This document shows, piece after piece, positions 1 through 11,038 of a stretch of 64,000 bases of DNA. A program made the position numbers and the translations under genes. The notes beneath the pieces were generated by a model. It worked only from the letters and a program-made list of their open reading frames with translations, made no database searches and was not told the origin of the DNA. Each line of letters opens with the position of its first letter. Position 1 is the first letter of the stretch. Location of the stretch: positions 374,001-438,000 of the forward strand of contig WPIO01000061.1 in the NCBI GenBank assembly GCA_009760855.2, read 5' to 3'. This DNA comes from Cristatella mucedo (Eukaryota > Bryozoa > Phylactolaemata > Cristatellidae).

Positions 1-185
1 GTAATCCAATGTGTCTCCATCTGCAACCCAAAAAAACACAGGGTCTAAGTGGGTGCGAGAGTTTCTATGGCGCGCACAAAGCCTCCGGGGTTTTCGCTGG
101 GCGAAGCTACGGTGGCTTCATCTCACACCGTAAGTAGCAAGTGAGAATCATAGCTGAGTCAGGAGGGCAGCCAAGGAAGTGAGTA
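1..185 (-). mobile_element. LINE-B 3' part, interrupted copy
   Basis: Non-coding 3' end of a minus-strand non-LTR retrotransposon. The stretch around 155-180 (gagtcaggagggcagcc, then gtgagta) matches the minus-strand LINE-B copy near 51820-51850. The element resumes at 1639 after a LINE-A insertion, and GAGTA (181-185) is repeated at 1634-1638. The window starts inside the element, so its 3' end is not seen. Confidence 0.65.
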
Positions 186-1633
186 ATAATAATAATAATA
201 TTGCACTTGATAAAGCGCCCTCAGAGAACTTAATCTCTTTCTAGGCGCTTTACATTTGCTGCAAAGTGATACGCAATAGAATAGTAAGTAAAATCATGCT
301 TGAAAAACAAACAAAATGAATAACATGGTTAGGGGTTACATGCACTGGGTCAGCATGCAAATGTGGTTAGTGGCAGCATGAACAGTGTCAGCACGCATAA
401 GCACATCGAGGACGAATCACAAGGACCCACTAAATGCTGTCCTAAATAGGTATGTTTTTAAGTTTCTTTTAAATGTGGTCAGGTCAGGGGATGTTCTGAT
501 GCAGGTCGGGAGGGAGTTCCAGGCTGTGGGAGCATACGAGCTAAATGCACGGTCTCCAAAGGATTTAAGGTTTGTACGAGGTATTTCTAGACTGTTGGAT
601 TCCGAAAAGCGAGTGGTACGATGCTTTGCCTGATGGGGTAGTATCTCTGAAAGATAGGCTGGAGCCATAGAATGAAGAGACCTAAAAGTGAGCGACAAAA
701 CCTTGAAGTCAATCCGTTGCTTGACTGGTAACCAGTGCAGGTCGGCGAGAAGTGGAGTAATGTGGCAACTGCGACGCTCACGGCAGACAAGCCTAGCTGC
801 AGAGTTTTGCACCAGCTGCAATCGCCTGATCGCACATGCTGGTAGGCCAGTAAGAAGTGAGTTGCAGAAGTCGAGACGAGATGTCACGAATGCATGGACC
901 AACTTGGACGTGGTATCCTTATCTAAACAAGCCCTAATTTTAGCAATGTTATGAAGCTGAAAATAGGCTGATTTGACTGTGGAGCTGATGTGGTCGTCTA
1001 ACGAGAGGTCGCTTTGGAATATGACACCTAGATTTCGAGCTGATGCAACTGGAGATATGCTGGCAGAGCCAATTTTTGAAAGTCAGCCTTTCCAATTTCT
1101 GAATAACACTAGGTTTGCCCATAACTAGTAAGTTAGTTTTATCATCGTTTAGTTTTAGAAAATTTGCTGCCATCCATGATCGGATGTCATCAATGCATGC
1201 AGCAAGTGAGTTGAGAGAATTTGAGGTGCTCGAAGGCTGGGAGGGATCAAAGCAAAGGTACAACTGAGTGTCATCCGCATAGAAGTGAAAGCCTAGATTG
1301 TGCTTGGCAATCACATCAGCGAGAGGGAGAGTATAAACGGTGAAAAGGACCGGACCTAGCACAGAGCCCTGAGGTACTCCATATTTTAGAGGTACTTCAG
1401 ATGATCTTTGTCCATTCACATCAACACTCTGGAGTCTCCCACTGAGATAGGACCTGAACCACTGCAGAGCAGTGCCAGTGATGCCCAGGCGAGATGAGAG
1501 GCGCTCTAGAAGTACTTTGTGATCGATGGTATCAAAAGCTGCCGAAAGATCGAGCAAAACAAGAAGAGACACTCTACCCATGTCTGCATTCCTAAGTAGG
1601 TCGTTGTATACCCGAAGCAATGCTGACTCTGTG
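186..1633 (-). mobile_element. LINE-A non-LTR retrotransposon, 5'-truncated, RT-containing
   Basis: This is the longest LINE-A copy in the window. Read on the minus strand it encodes the reverse transcriptase of a CR1/L2/Rex1-like element. Visible landmarks are LLDLSAAFDTIDHK, GVPQGSVLGP, the catalytic FYADDTQLYL box and NFLKLNDDKTNLLVMG. After a frameshift near 1080 comes the C-terminal part (MVHAFVTSRLDFCNSLL at 902 downwards, then LHWLPVKQRIDFK and WNSLP). The 3' UTR ends in a stem-loop (about 205-250) and an (ATT)n tail at 186-201. The 5' end is truncated inside the RT domain, so no endonuclease is present. The frameshift makes the copy non-functional. It is inserted in LINE-B with the 5-bp target-site duplication GAGTA (181-185 and 1634-1638). 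The clade assignment is by motif only. Confidence 0.93.
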
Positions 1634-1638
1634 GAGTA

Positions 1639-1862
1639 GCGTGAAAGTATAAGCTCAGAACTGTTGGAATGAAGGTGCTACAGTCGGTTGCAGGAGAAAC
1701 TATGTCACTGCGTAAGTGAAACCTGTAGCCAAAGTCTTTAAGCGAAGAAACGGAAGAACAGCTAACTTATCTTCAATAGAGGACGCAAGGGCACGAGGAG
1801 GCTTAAACTGGTGCAGCAGTTAAGGTAGACGCGAAGTAGCCAAGCCATGGCATCTCTGACCT
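1639..1862 (-). mobile_element. LINE-B fragment (continuation of 1-185)
   Basis: Minus-strand translation gives a degenerate stretch of the LINE-B C-terminal domain (HQFKPPRALASS, then DKLAVLPFLRLKTL). It aligns with the better copies at 47708-48380 and 52755-53600. It is the 5' side of the element split by the LINE-A insertion at 186-1633. Confidence 0.6.
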
Positions 1863-3090
1863 TGAGGGTTAGAGTAATAATTTCTCTCTCCATTGGTTGT
1901 CAACTGCGAAGACGCTGCTCCAGAGCGAGGCTGCCAAGGCGGATACGCAAGGCTCCGTGCGGGGCTGGAAACGTCCGATGCCCCACTTCGAGTTCTCCGA
2001 AAGCGGTTCCAAGCGGTTTCCCTTTTAGTGCAAGCTTGAAAAGAGCCTTCCGGGAGGAGAGCTCCTTCTCTCAGCGAAGATCCAGACTCAAGCGAACGGA
2101 GTAAAAACTCCTCGTTCTAAGAGTGCCGGAACTTCCTACCCTTCCAGTCGGCTCTTTATAGGCGTTCTAAATCCGAGTCTGCTTCCCGAAGAGGTAAGAT
2201 TCCTCTCATTAAAAGCAGCTAGATTTTTTTTTATCTAAAATAGCTAATGAAACCAGTCGGTCCCCTGAGTCCGGTAGTCTTGACTTGCGATCAAGGAATC
2301 GCAACCAAACGATTTACCTTTTTTCGCATTCATCTCCGAGGGCAGCAACACGCTGGGAACACAACATCCGGATTCTACCTGCGGTCGACCGCCTAAGAAT
2401 GTTGAAACGCAACCACGTCATTCCTGGTTGCTCCCATTGTTCGCAGCGGCGCCAAATGAGTGCTATCCTTTCAGCCTATAGTTTTAACTCCCGCGAAAGC
2501 CTCGGAGTTTTACCTGACTAAAAAGCTTCGGCGCGTGGGTCAGAGGAGCTCTTTCTCAGGGGAGGGGGAGACCAGTTTTTTCCAAGTTGGGCTAAAAAGG
2601 GTATTCCCGAAAGGCTCCGCTAGAGCAGAGAGCTTTTCCTTTTCGGTGCGCGCGTTCGTTGCAGAGTCGGCTTCAAGATGAGGCAATTATTTTTTGCTAA
2701 ATAAGACGCTCGAGTTTTTTTTAAGCTGCTAAACAAGCAACTCTGTTTACGCAGGGGCTTGCTGGGAATGGTGCCTTCAGCGCTTGTGAAGGCTCTCGAC
2801 GCGGGGCACGCGTGTCTCTTTAGAGCGTCGAAAGAGGCTGCAAGAACGCAAGGACGGGCGCCCTTAGCAACGTTGTAGGAGCTAAGCCAACATGCACAAC
2901 GAAGTGTCACAATAGCAATAAGAGTTAGACTAACAAGTCTGTTGGTGGACATAGAACCTTTCGGACGTTGGGCATTGACCTTGTGTCACCTTGCCTCGAG
3001 GAGGAGGTGTGGTACCTTCTCTTCTTAAACCTTGGCTACACCTGGGCGAACGATAATTTAGTCTGACACCAAAGTTGACTGGCTAGCAGA
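1863..3090. other. Spacer without recognisable gene
   Basis: Only short overlapping frames occur on both strands. I see no conserved motif, splice-supported exon, RNA gene or clear repeat here. Confidence 0.5.
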
Positions 3091-3097
3091 GCCGAGT

Positions 3098-3200
3098 GTA
3101 ATAATAATACATTTGATAAAGCACCCTCAGAGAACTCAATCTCTTTCGAGATGCAATACATGTGCTGCGAAGGAAGCACGATCGAGTGGTCAGAGGAAGT
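3098..3200 (-). mobile_element. Solo LINE-A 3' tail
   Basis: On the minus strand this is just the terminal ~100 bp of LINE-A: the stem-loop segment (reads agaactcaatctctttc on +) and a short (ATT)n tail. It is a severely 5'-truncated insertion. Confidence 0.7.
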
Positions 3201-3614
3201 GTGCCGTTTGAAATCGCCACTCGACTTTCAGAGCGGCGGCTGGCCGTCCTCCGCGTCGGCGTCCGCCGCCGCCTCGCAGCTGCAGCGAAGCACTTGCCGC
3301 TAGCGCGCAAAGCCTCGCGCCAAAAGAAGCCGCCTCGCATCGCATCAGTCGTCCGGACGCGGTGAGATCGGCAGCGCACGCGGCGACAGGCAGCATTTCG
3401 GCCATTTTAATTAAGCGAATCGGGGCGGCGGCGAGGCAGTATCAAAATCCTCACCCGGCATCGGCGCGAGCGCGACGAAGCCGCCACCGAGCGGCTCGCG
3501 CGGTGGCGGCTTGCGAGCTGGGGATTCGATCGCTACCCTTTAGCTCTCTCTCTCTCTAAAAGGACTCCGTTGCTTAGCTGGTTGTGGGGGCAGGCACGCA
3601 CCCACAGCTGCTCG

Positions 3615-3720
3615 CGGTTACTACTAATGTGGCGTGCGGCTTCCACGTCCGGACAGAACTAGTCCGCAAACGCCGCGCTCGTAACGATGCCAATCTCGCC
3701 AGACGCGCGACGGACAGTGG
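3615..3720 (+). repeat. Dispersed repeat, copy 1 (paired with 63755-63862)
   Basis: Shares interrupted blocks with the far end of the window: ggcttccacgtc, then actag(t/g)ccg, aaacgc and gcgctcgt(a/t)acg, then gacgcgcgacg. No coding potential is apparent. The element class is unknown. Confidence 0.5.
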
Positions 3721-3721
3721 C

Positions 3722-4056
3722 GATGCCTGCGGCCGGTTTACGGCCAGCTGACATTTAGGCCCTTGTTGATCTCGATACGGCCGGCTTATGGCTGGTGACG
3801 CCTGCGGCCGGTTAATGACCAGTTATAACGTGTGACCTTGTTGATCGCAATATGGCCGGCTAATGGCTGGTGGCGCTTATTGGCGGGTGTATGGCCAGTT
3901 GAAATGTAAGGCCCTTGTTGATCGCTATATCGCCGGTTTATGGCTCGTGACGCCTGCGGCCGGTTTAGGGCCAGTTGACATACATGTATGACCTTGTTGA
4001 TTGCGTTGCGGCCGGTTTATGGCTAGTTGGCACTTACGGCCTAGTTGATCGCGATA
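3722..4056. repeat. 76-bp minisatellite
   Basis: About 4.4 diverged copies of a 75-78 bp unit. Unit starts are at about 3725, 3800, 3875, 3952 and 4030. The core alternates gcctgcggccggttta, a 'ggccagttga' phrase, 'cttgttgatcgc' and 'ggccggcttatggctgg', giving an internal half-unit period of about 38 bp. The array is cut by a LINE-A insertion and resumes at 4464. Confidence 0.8.
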
Positions 4057-4463
4057 ATAATAATAATACACTCGATAAAGCGCACTCTGAGAACTCAATC
4101 TCTTTCTGGGCGCTTTACAATTGCTACAAATAAAACACGATCGAATGGTGAGTGGTATCGTGTTTGATAAACAGCAAAAATAACATGGTTAGGGTTGACA
4201 TGCACAGGGTTAGCACGCACATAAAAGACTAATCACAGGGACCCAATAAATGCTGTCATAAATAGGTGCATTTTATAAGTTCTTTTTAAATGTGGTCAAG
4301 TCAGGGTATGTCGTGAGCAAGTCGGGAGTGAGTTTCAGGATTTGGGAGCATACGAACTAAATGCACGGTCTCCAAAGGATTTGAGGTTTGTACGAGGTAT
4401 CGGTGAACAGTGAGATTCCGAAAAGCGGGTGGTATGCTGCTTGGCCTGGTGGTGGAGTAGATC
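4057..4463 (-). mobile_element. LINE-A, 5'-truncated, inserted in minisatellite
   Basis: Minus-strand LINE-A 3' end: C-terminal coding remnant (LKSFGDRAFSSYAPKS, about 4335-4400), 3' UTR, stem-loop and (ATT)n tail. The 5-bp target-site duplication CGATA lies at 4052-4056 and 4464-4468, and the minisatellite reads on after it. Point changes and lost frames make it dead. Confidence 0.88.
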
Positions 4464-4512
4464 CGATATGGCCGGCTTACGGGCCAGTTGATGGCTCTGT
4501 ATGGCCAGAGGT
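4464..4512. repeat. 76-bp minisatellite, last partial unit
   Basis: Continues the array at 3722-4056 (gatatggccggcttac, ggccagttgatgg) beyond the LINE-A insertion. It shows the array was continuous before the insertion. Confidence 0.75.
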
Positions 4513-5880
4513 CGTGGTAGCACGGGGAGAGTAAGAACCGGCCGTGTGGAGTTCGGTCCTGCTTGTTCGGACCGCTATCGCTGTGGGTGATATCTAGGCA
4601 GGGATCATCTCGACGTTGTCGTGTGGACCTGTTCATTTTGCAGCGTGCATCGTGAATGCGATCGCGGCTAGCGACTTGTAGGTGCAGCAACTAATAAATT
4701 GGTAATAATAATAATAGTAGTATAATAATAGGTGCAGCACTAATGCTCACAGGTTTTGTATTAAGCCAGCAGTGCCAAAAGTACGGCAGCGATGCAGAGC
4801 ACTCATAGCTTAACATAGCAAACCCGTATCCATAACGTAGATTTGACCGCAGCGAATGGTTACAGGTGTTCAACCGCGGCCACGGCGTACATTAACGGAA
4901 ATGGAGGGGCGGGCGCTGAGGGCCAAAAATGGGTCAACATTTTTAAGTTTTTCTTTAATTTTGCTTTTTAAATGACAAACAAGTTATCAATCCGATCCCA
5001 ATGTTTGGCAATTGAAATATGACCGGAGCATGGTATACATTTTTAAAGAGACATTACATACATTACATTACATTACTTAAGACGTATACATCGGAAGTGG
5101 TACGTCGAGCTCAATTATATGAGTTTCGGTGAATAGTCTGCCGAGCTACTAAGCTCTAAACGGAGGCCAGATCATCACTTGAACTCATGAAACAAGCTTA
5201 TAATCTACAAAAGGATGATATGCTTCTTCGAGGCTACCTCTCCAACTGGTAATTAAAGTGATCCAAAACGTACACCCAAATCCGCGAAACTAGGTTCCGC
5301 CCTTAGGGGAAAGGTGCTGAGCTTCGGCGAACGGCCGATCCAAGGCTGTTCGTAATGTAATTACTGGCCATGTGTATTGTTTTGCGCGCGTGTCTTGATA
5401 CATCCCCTTCTATATTGGCTAATCTGAAGTAACTAGCGCTCGGCAACAATGCCACCGTTTGAGATAATGTAATTTACTGCCGTCGGGTCCCAAGTCGGTA
5501 GCTAAGGAGTTCACTGTCACCGCGCCAACCCATTGAGTCGTGGGACCGCTGATACGATATATCCTGCAGCCGTGTACACCTGGCATGTGATGTCAACTTT
5601 TTATTTTGCTGCTTAGTGCTGTAATTTGTTCGGCAAAACCACTTTAGACCAAGGCAAGTGACGCTCACGCTGGGCATGTACTGATCACACGCCGCGTGTT
5701 TGCTAGCTGGGTTAGTGACTCCTAAAGTTTCCAAAGCCATAAAACTGTGTATTTATCTATTTATTGAATTATTTGTGCAATGCATTAAGCTTGCATGCTT
5801 GTCTAGCTTATCTTCATCAACCCCAACCCACCGAATGCTTTTCGCATCTCAGCAGTTGTATCTTGCAGATTTCATACATC
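4513..5880. other. Spacer with short (ACATT)n run
   Basis: No supportable gene. A run of five-base acatt repeats at about 5043-5082 resembles the 3' tail of LINE-B (compare 48365-48377) and may mark an old minus-strand insertion. The adjoining 5090-5460 shows no recognisable coding sequence. Confidence 0.4.
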
Positions 5881-6320
5881 CAATAAAAGTAAACCGATCA
5901 ACTTGAAATTTAGAATGAATGATTTGTGTGTTTAAAAATCATTCCAGCCGTCTCTCGTGCTCGTTGGACCTTGTTATATAGATTTAGTTTGATTAAAACC
6001 TTGCTGTTTGTCTCTTTAAGCCGTTTGTCACCATTGTAAGCATGCATCTTGCAAATGTTACAGGTAGGCTATTCCGATCAACTAAACCTACCATCGTGAA
6101 ATTTAGATTACACACTCCTTGGCCTGTTCTTGAAAGTTTCATCATGTAAACCAAATAACTCTGGCATTTTGTCATTATTTACATGCTTTTACATCATTCA
6201 TTGTACTCTCTGCCTGTTTTACCCACTGTAGTATACAGTACTTAGCGAAATCTACAGCTTGGTCAATTCTGCTCCGATTAACGTGAAATTTGGAATATAG
6301 GTTGAGCTAACCTACCCAAC
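5880..6320 (+). repeat. Degenerate ~190-bp tandem repeat (tentative)
   Basis: The phrase 'ccgat(c/t)aac' followed within about 20 bp by 'gtgaaattt(a/g)ga' recurs at about 5897, 6076 and 6275, a spacing of 180-200 bp in an AT-rich setting. It could be three eroded units of a satellite or clustered copies of one element. Confidence 0.35.
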
Positions 6321-7294
6321 AAACAAAATGTGCTCATATTTATCGTGGGTTTGGTAAGTGTAGCTAAATGTGCCATTGAACTTGATATTGTTGAGGCATT
6401 CAAAGTTTGATATGTCGAATAGTTTTTATTTTCTGTTTGTTTTGTTCTTTGTACATTGCATGGTATCTAATCTGTTGCTTTTATAAGATAGCCATATTTG
6501 GCTGACGACCTACGATCAACGTGACCTTGACTCTTGCAAGTCGTCGGAAAGTGAACATGGAAGCTAGGGTTTACATCAAAAGATAGCTTACCCTTAACCT
6601 TTTTGTGTGTGCCAATTTACATGCTGATCGTTGTATTGGCTCCGCGCCGCCGCTGCAGCGATTGCGGGTTTTCAGTACTAGGGCAGCTTTTCGATACCGA
6701 AAAGCTGCCACGCAGTGCACGCTCTCGCATAAAATGATAAGTCCAGGCTCCTAACACGTACAAGTATACTGGACTTTCCTATTTCACCACACGTTCATCC
6801 GCGGCCTGCACCTTTGCTGCACTGGTCACCTTTTCACCACTGATATCCTCTAGATTAATTGTTGTTGGTCCACTTCTGAAGCCGTCATTAATACGCTCTC
6901 TCAAGTCCCTGTTTCTTGGTAATCACAGCATTACTCGTACAAGAGTGCAGGCTGGTAGCAGATTCTATCGATAGTTCCGAAAATACCGCTGATCACCTTT
7001 ACTTTAAATACCGTGTACCCAGCACCCAGTACAATCACGCCCTCAAGAAACGCACTGCTCGATTCATTCATATGCTCGCAAATTGTCAGCATTCTCATTG
7101 AAGCTATTGAGGATAAGCACTTAACAGCAATTCGTTCAAGCTCAGAGCAGCTTCGGCCTGCAATTTGCTAAGTTTTTTTTAAGCACTGCCACTTAATTTG
7201 TCAAAGTTAAGCGGGGATTTTCCTTTGCGTTCAATTTCTGCGGAGAAAGCAGCCGATTCTGCTCTTGAGCGCAACATTCTTCCAACAGTGCATG
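6320..7294. other. AT-rich spacer, nothing recognised
   Basis: Short non-overlapping frames only. No RNA gene, mobile element or regulatory motif could be supported. Confidence 0.45.
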
Positions 7295-7302
7295 CTTTTT
7301 AA

Positions 7303-7491
7303 CAGCGGTTCTCAACCTGTGGGTCGCGACCCCTTTGGAGGTCGAACGATCCTTTCACAGGGGTCGTCAAAGACCAACGGATAACACGCACTTCCACATT
7401 TCGCACACAATAGTTTTTTATTTTTGACGGTCGCCCCAACATGAGGAACTTTATTAAATGGTCGAGGCATTAGGAAGATTGAAAAGTACTG
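7303..7491 (+). mobile_element. Non-autonomous hAT transposon (MITE), SPIN/Charlie-like ends
   Basis: A 189-bp element. The left end begins cagcggttctcaacctgtgg, then gtcgcgacccctttgg. The right end (gcattaggaagattgaaaag, then tactg) is its imperfect inverted complement, and an internal tcgaacgatcctttcacagg follows the left end. The flanks are an 8-bp duplication with one mismatch, ctttttaa (7295-7302) and ctttataa (7492-7499), as expected for hAT. It is too short to encode transposase. Such CAGNGGTTCTCAACC ends are typical of Charlie/SPIN-group hAT elements known from vertebrates and some invertebrates. Confidence 0.88.
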
Positions 7492-7847
7492 CTTTATAAT
7501 CTTCAAGATCGAAAGGCGGAACTTCGGGACAGTTTTTGCCAACATAGTCACGAGCGGTAAAACTAGAACAAGATCACACCTACCAATCCCCGCCCCGCCC
7601 CGCCCCCCCCCGAAAACGTATAAAATAGACGTGCTGCATCAGCTTCTGCGATCCCATATTTAGCCGCAAACGCAGCGATCGTAAAGCTCTTGCTGCTTGT
7701 CCAGGCCAAAGCGCGACCAGTACGGGTGAAGTGGGCACCGAGAAGCTTCTGAGGCCAGCGAGTCTTCGGTGCAGCACCAATGTCTGACTGGTCTGCCGAC
7801 GGAACGGAGTAGCAACAGAGAGCTCGTCTCATACCTTAGTACTGGCT

Positions 7848-7882
7848 GATTTAACAGCCTCGATTTTCTTAGCGGCAGAAAA
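7848..7882 (-). mobile_element. SINE-A 3' fragment
   Basis: gatttaacagcctcg followed by ttagcggcag is the reverse complement of the SINE-A 3' body (ctgccgcta ... gaggctgttaaatc). Only about 35 bp remain. Confidence 0.4.
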
Positions 7883-7934
7883 ACCTTCCAATCAAATCGT
7901 ATCCGTTCTGCAAAACATTCTCCACCAAAGCTGC

Positions 7935-8155
<221 letters not shown>

Positions 8156-9177
8156 GGATTAAGACAGACAGAGAAAGACAAAACAGAGCCGAGTGCAGAG
8201 CACCGGCCTTGGCGAACAGCATTCCGAAGCCCACAGAACAACTGCCTGACAATTGCATGGGTTGGGCTCTTCATGCTGCCGTCTAGCCACAGATCATAAC
8301 CTAATGATTAAAAATCATTGGTATTAAGGAACCGCAAATAATATATACACATTCATACACTAGTTGCTATAGCACGCCAGCATTCCAGCACTCATACGAC
8401 GCAACCAAACGGTCAGAGAATGGCATAGGCTCACAGAGAACGCATTTGGCTCGCGAGCGCCTGGACTCGGGAGGATACTCGGCGCTCGGCACGCACTCAG
8501 TTGGACTGCAATCTTTCGATTGGAGCGGTCGATCCGAGCGCGTCTTCTTTATAACTCGCTGCGGCAGGCGGTCGCCCATGTGCGAAGGCTTGCAAATCGG
8601 GCTAGGCTCCGACGATTGCAGCGGCCTCTGGCGGCCATGGGTGAAGCTGGCTGTTCTTTTCTTACGCCACGTCACATCTCTCGCTGCCGACTGTGGCGCA
8701 GCCCCTCCGGTCGTCCTGAGCCGCTACGTCCGCACTACTCACCGCCTCGACGGTTGCGCGAGCGAACGCGTCGCGGAAGCTTGTCGTGGAACGTTCGCGG
8801 CGTTCGCCCAGAGCGCCGTTTTTTTAGCCGACCTTCGTTTGAGGTGGGGAAGGAATAAAAAAGGTGGCCGAATGTAATAACCGCCTGTTTGACAAGGAAA
8901 GCTGCAAACCAGGAAAGCTTACCGTCAGTCTACGGCTTAATTTAGCTCGGGCTGAAAAGAGAAACGGAGAAACGGCCCCAGACGGCATAGCTCTTGCGTG
9001 AGCGCCGAAATTGGTTTTTTTAAGTTAGGACGGTCTACCGAAAGTTCTATCGATGGTAAAGGTGACCAAGGTCAAGGTCACTCTAGGACGACCGCGGGCC
9101 GACTAGCGGCTTGCAAGCGCGGACGAACAGTTACTCTCGGTCAGCAGCTCCGCGATCAAGCAAAAAGTGTCAAGGCC
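8156..9177. other. GC-rich spacer
   Basis: CpG-rich, with open frames on both strands that are best explained by base composition. No conserved domain or splice-consistent exon was recognised. Confidence 0.45.
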
Positions 9178-9345
9178 GATTTAACAGCCTCGTTCGTATT
9201 GCGGCAGAAGAGCCTCGACGGCTATCGCCGGCGCCTGCAGCGGGCGATTCGAGGACCGCCGCTGCAGAGCTCGAGCCCACGACCTCAGTAGTGAGGAGCG
9301 AGCACTGCCTTGCCTCCTCGGCTAAGACTCGGGGAGGGGACAAGG
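9178..9345 (-). mobile_element. SINE-A copy (tRNA-derived)
   Basis: On the minus strand it reads head to tail: tRNA-like A-box region (gaggaggcaaggcagtgctc), B box near 9268-9278 (gggctcgagct), then the SINE-A body (ctgcaggcgccggcgatagc, cgtcgaggctcttctgccgc) and end (gaggctgttaaatc). It matches the plus copies at 12552-12712 and 53938-54112 over its whole length, with many substitutions. Confidence 0.8.
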
Positions 9346-9378
9346 CAGGCGCGGCCCCGTTTGGAAAGCGAGCTCGCG

Positions 9379-9379
9379 A

Positions 9380-9416
<37 letters not shown>

Positions 9417-9418
9417 GG
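9379..9418. repeat. (CGG)n trinucleotide run
   Basis: About twelve uninterrupted cgg/ggc triplets inside a CpG-rich block, ending in a run of five G. It would form R-loops or G-quadruplexes on the G-rich strand. Confidence 0.9.
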
Positions 9419-9419
9419 G

Positions 9420-10735
9420 AGCTAACGGACCCACGCCTGCAGCTCGCCCCGTCCGCCGACGCGAAAGCCTCGCTATCGCAGGCGCGGCGGCGTCCGCGCC
9501 GCCGCGGGTTCTTGGCGGACAGCTACGCGGCCGCTAAAGAACGAAGCTCGCAGTTCGTGAGCCGAGGCGGCTGCGGTTCCCCGCAGAGGCGCCAGAAGAA
9601 GTCGTTGATATTTCCGGCAATTAGCAAGTCGTACAGGGCCAGCGCGGCTTTTGCCGCCACCGACAAATCGTCGGCGAGTATCAGAGGCAATTGCGATCGC
9701 AGGAAGAAAGGCGGCGGCTGAGGCGAGGGGCTATCGGCGAGGGGTGGGCGTTGCATTTCGCCGGGATCAAATGAGTCGGACGCACTGCATAGTTGTCGTG
9801 ACCTCGTTTCTCCGCCAGCTGCCAACCCTCTACCGCTGCGACTCCGTGGCTAGGAAGACCGCTGCCCCCGGCCGCTGCCGCCGCCCCCCCCCCCGTCGCC
9901 TACACGCCGCTACGCCCTGCTCCCACGCCGCCGCGGGCTCCCCGCCCCTGTCGCTACCCCCTGACCCCCGCCGCTGCGAGCCGCGAAGCAGCCAAGTCCA
10001 CCGAGAGGCGCCGACGCGGCCGACGCGGCCGACGCTAGCATTCACGAGTCGGTACGAAGCGGCGCAGACAACCGCCTACCTCGCGCACTCGGTCAGACCT
10101 CGGCGGCTCGAAGCGCGCCGCGCGCTCGCAGCCCGGGCGCGGCCGCGAGAAATCCGGCTCAGCCGAACCCGGCAGAGCACGAGCAGCCGCGAGCTAAGCA
10201 GCGGCGCGCGCGGCGCTGCAATGGCGACGCGACGCCTTTCGTCGCCGACGTCACGTGTCTCCTAGGCGAGCTTCGCTGACGTAGTCGATCGTTGGCTAAA
10301 GGCCTTCGCGTTTTTCTCGCCGGCTGCTCGGCCCGCGCGCGCGCGCGCGCGCTGTCAGCTCGCTGCTCGAGCGGCGGCAGCACTTCGCCTCGGCATTTGT
10401 GGAGGCTGCTACTGCCGCCGGACAGCCGCTCCAGCGGCCGACTCCTGTCGCGACCGCGCCGGCGCGAGCGCTTGGCGGAGCGGCGCCCGCGATATGAACG
10501 ACGAAATGACCAACACGAATGATATGTGAATAGTACGAATGACAATATACTCAATATGAACGACAGCGTTTACGGGGAAAGCTAAACGCGCAGCTGGAAG
10601 AGTTTTCGATCCTAAATTTACGCGTAGCCTTTCTCCGATGACCGCCTGAACCTCGATAAATATACTTTTGACATCCTGCAACTTGTCAGATTCTATAATC
10701 GTAGTCTAAATTTCCGGAACCAATGATTATCTCAG
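9420..10735. other. CpG-rich block, no gene recognised
   Basis: Very high GC with dense CpG, including a (CG)n Z-DNA-prone run at about 10336-10352. Frames up to 204 codons occur on both strands but are rich in Arg, Ala, Pro and Ser, as expected by chance. It could be a promoter or 5' UTR island of a gene I cannot see. Confidence 0.4.
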
Positions 10736-10744
10736 GGTAAGGAT

Positions 10745-10890
10745 GGGTAGGGGTAAGATGCTCGCTCTTCACGACCTAAGTCGTGGGTTCGAGTCGAACA
10801 GTGGGCGATCCTTTATTGCCTACTGCAAGCGGCGGGTGCCATAAAGGCTCTTCCGTCGCTGTATAAAAGAGGTAGGTTAATGAAATTTAT
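10745..10890 (+). mobile_element. SINE-A copy (tRNA-derived)
   Basis: Head: A-box-like gggtaagatgctcgc, and B box GGTTCGAGTCG at 10786-10796. Body: gcgatcctttattgcc, actgcaagcggcgggtgcc, ataaaggctcttccgtcgct, and the end ctgtataaaagaggtagg. The tRNA fold is incomplete and there is no acceptor stem, so it is a SINE rather than a tRNA gene. Confidence 0.82.
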
Positions 10891-10902
10891 AATTCGTTTA
10901 TA

Positions 10903-11038
10903 TGGCGCTCTAAGGGATTTCAATCTTTATGCCGACACTTCACATACGTCACGGGCTCGAGCCCATGACTTCGCCATCGACTATGTTCACCTTGAACTTG
11001 GTCAGTGCGAGCACCCAATCAGTGGCCCAAATGAGCGA
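10903..11038 (-). mobile_element. SINE-B copy (tRNA-derived, LINE-A-like tail)
   Basis: On the minus strand: gggtgctcgcactgacc, caagttcaaggtgaac, then B box gggctcgagcccgtg, gaagtgtcggcataaagatt and the tail ccttagagcgccatataaac. It lies tail to tail with the SINE-A at 10745-10890. Confidence 0.75.

Noticed and set aside
9420-10735. CpG island promoter of a neighbouring gene
   Set aside because: Composition fits, but no exon, start or conserved protein could be tied to it, and several such blocks occur in the window.
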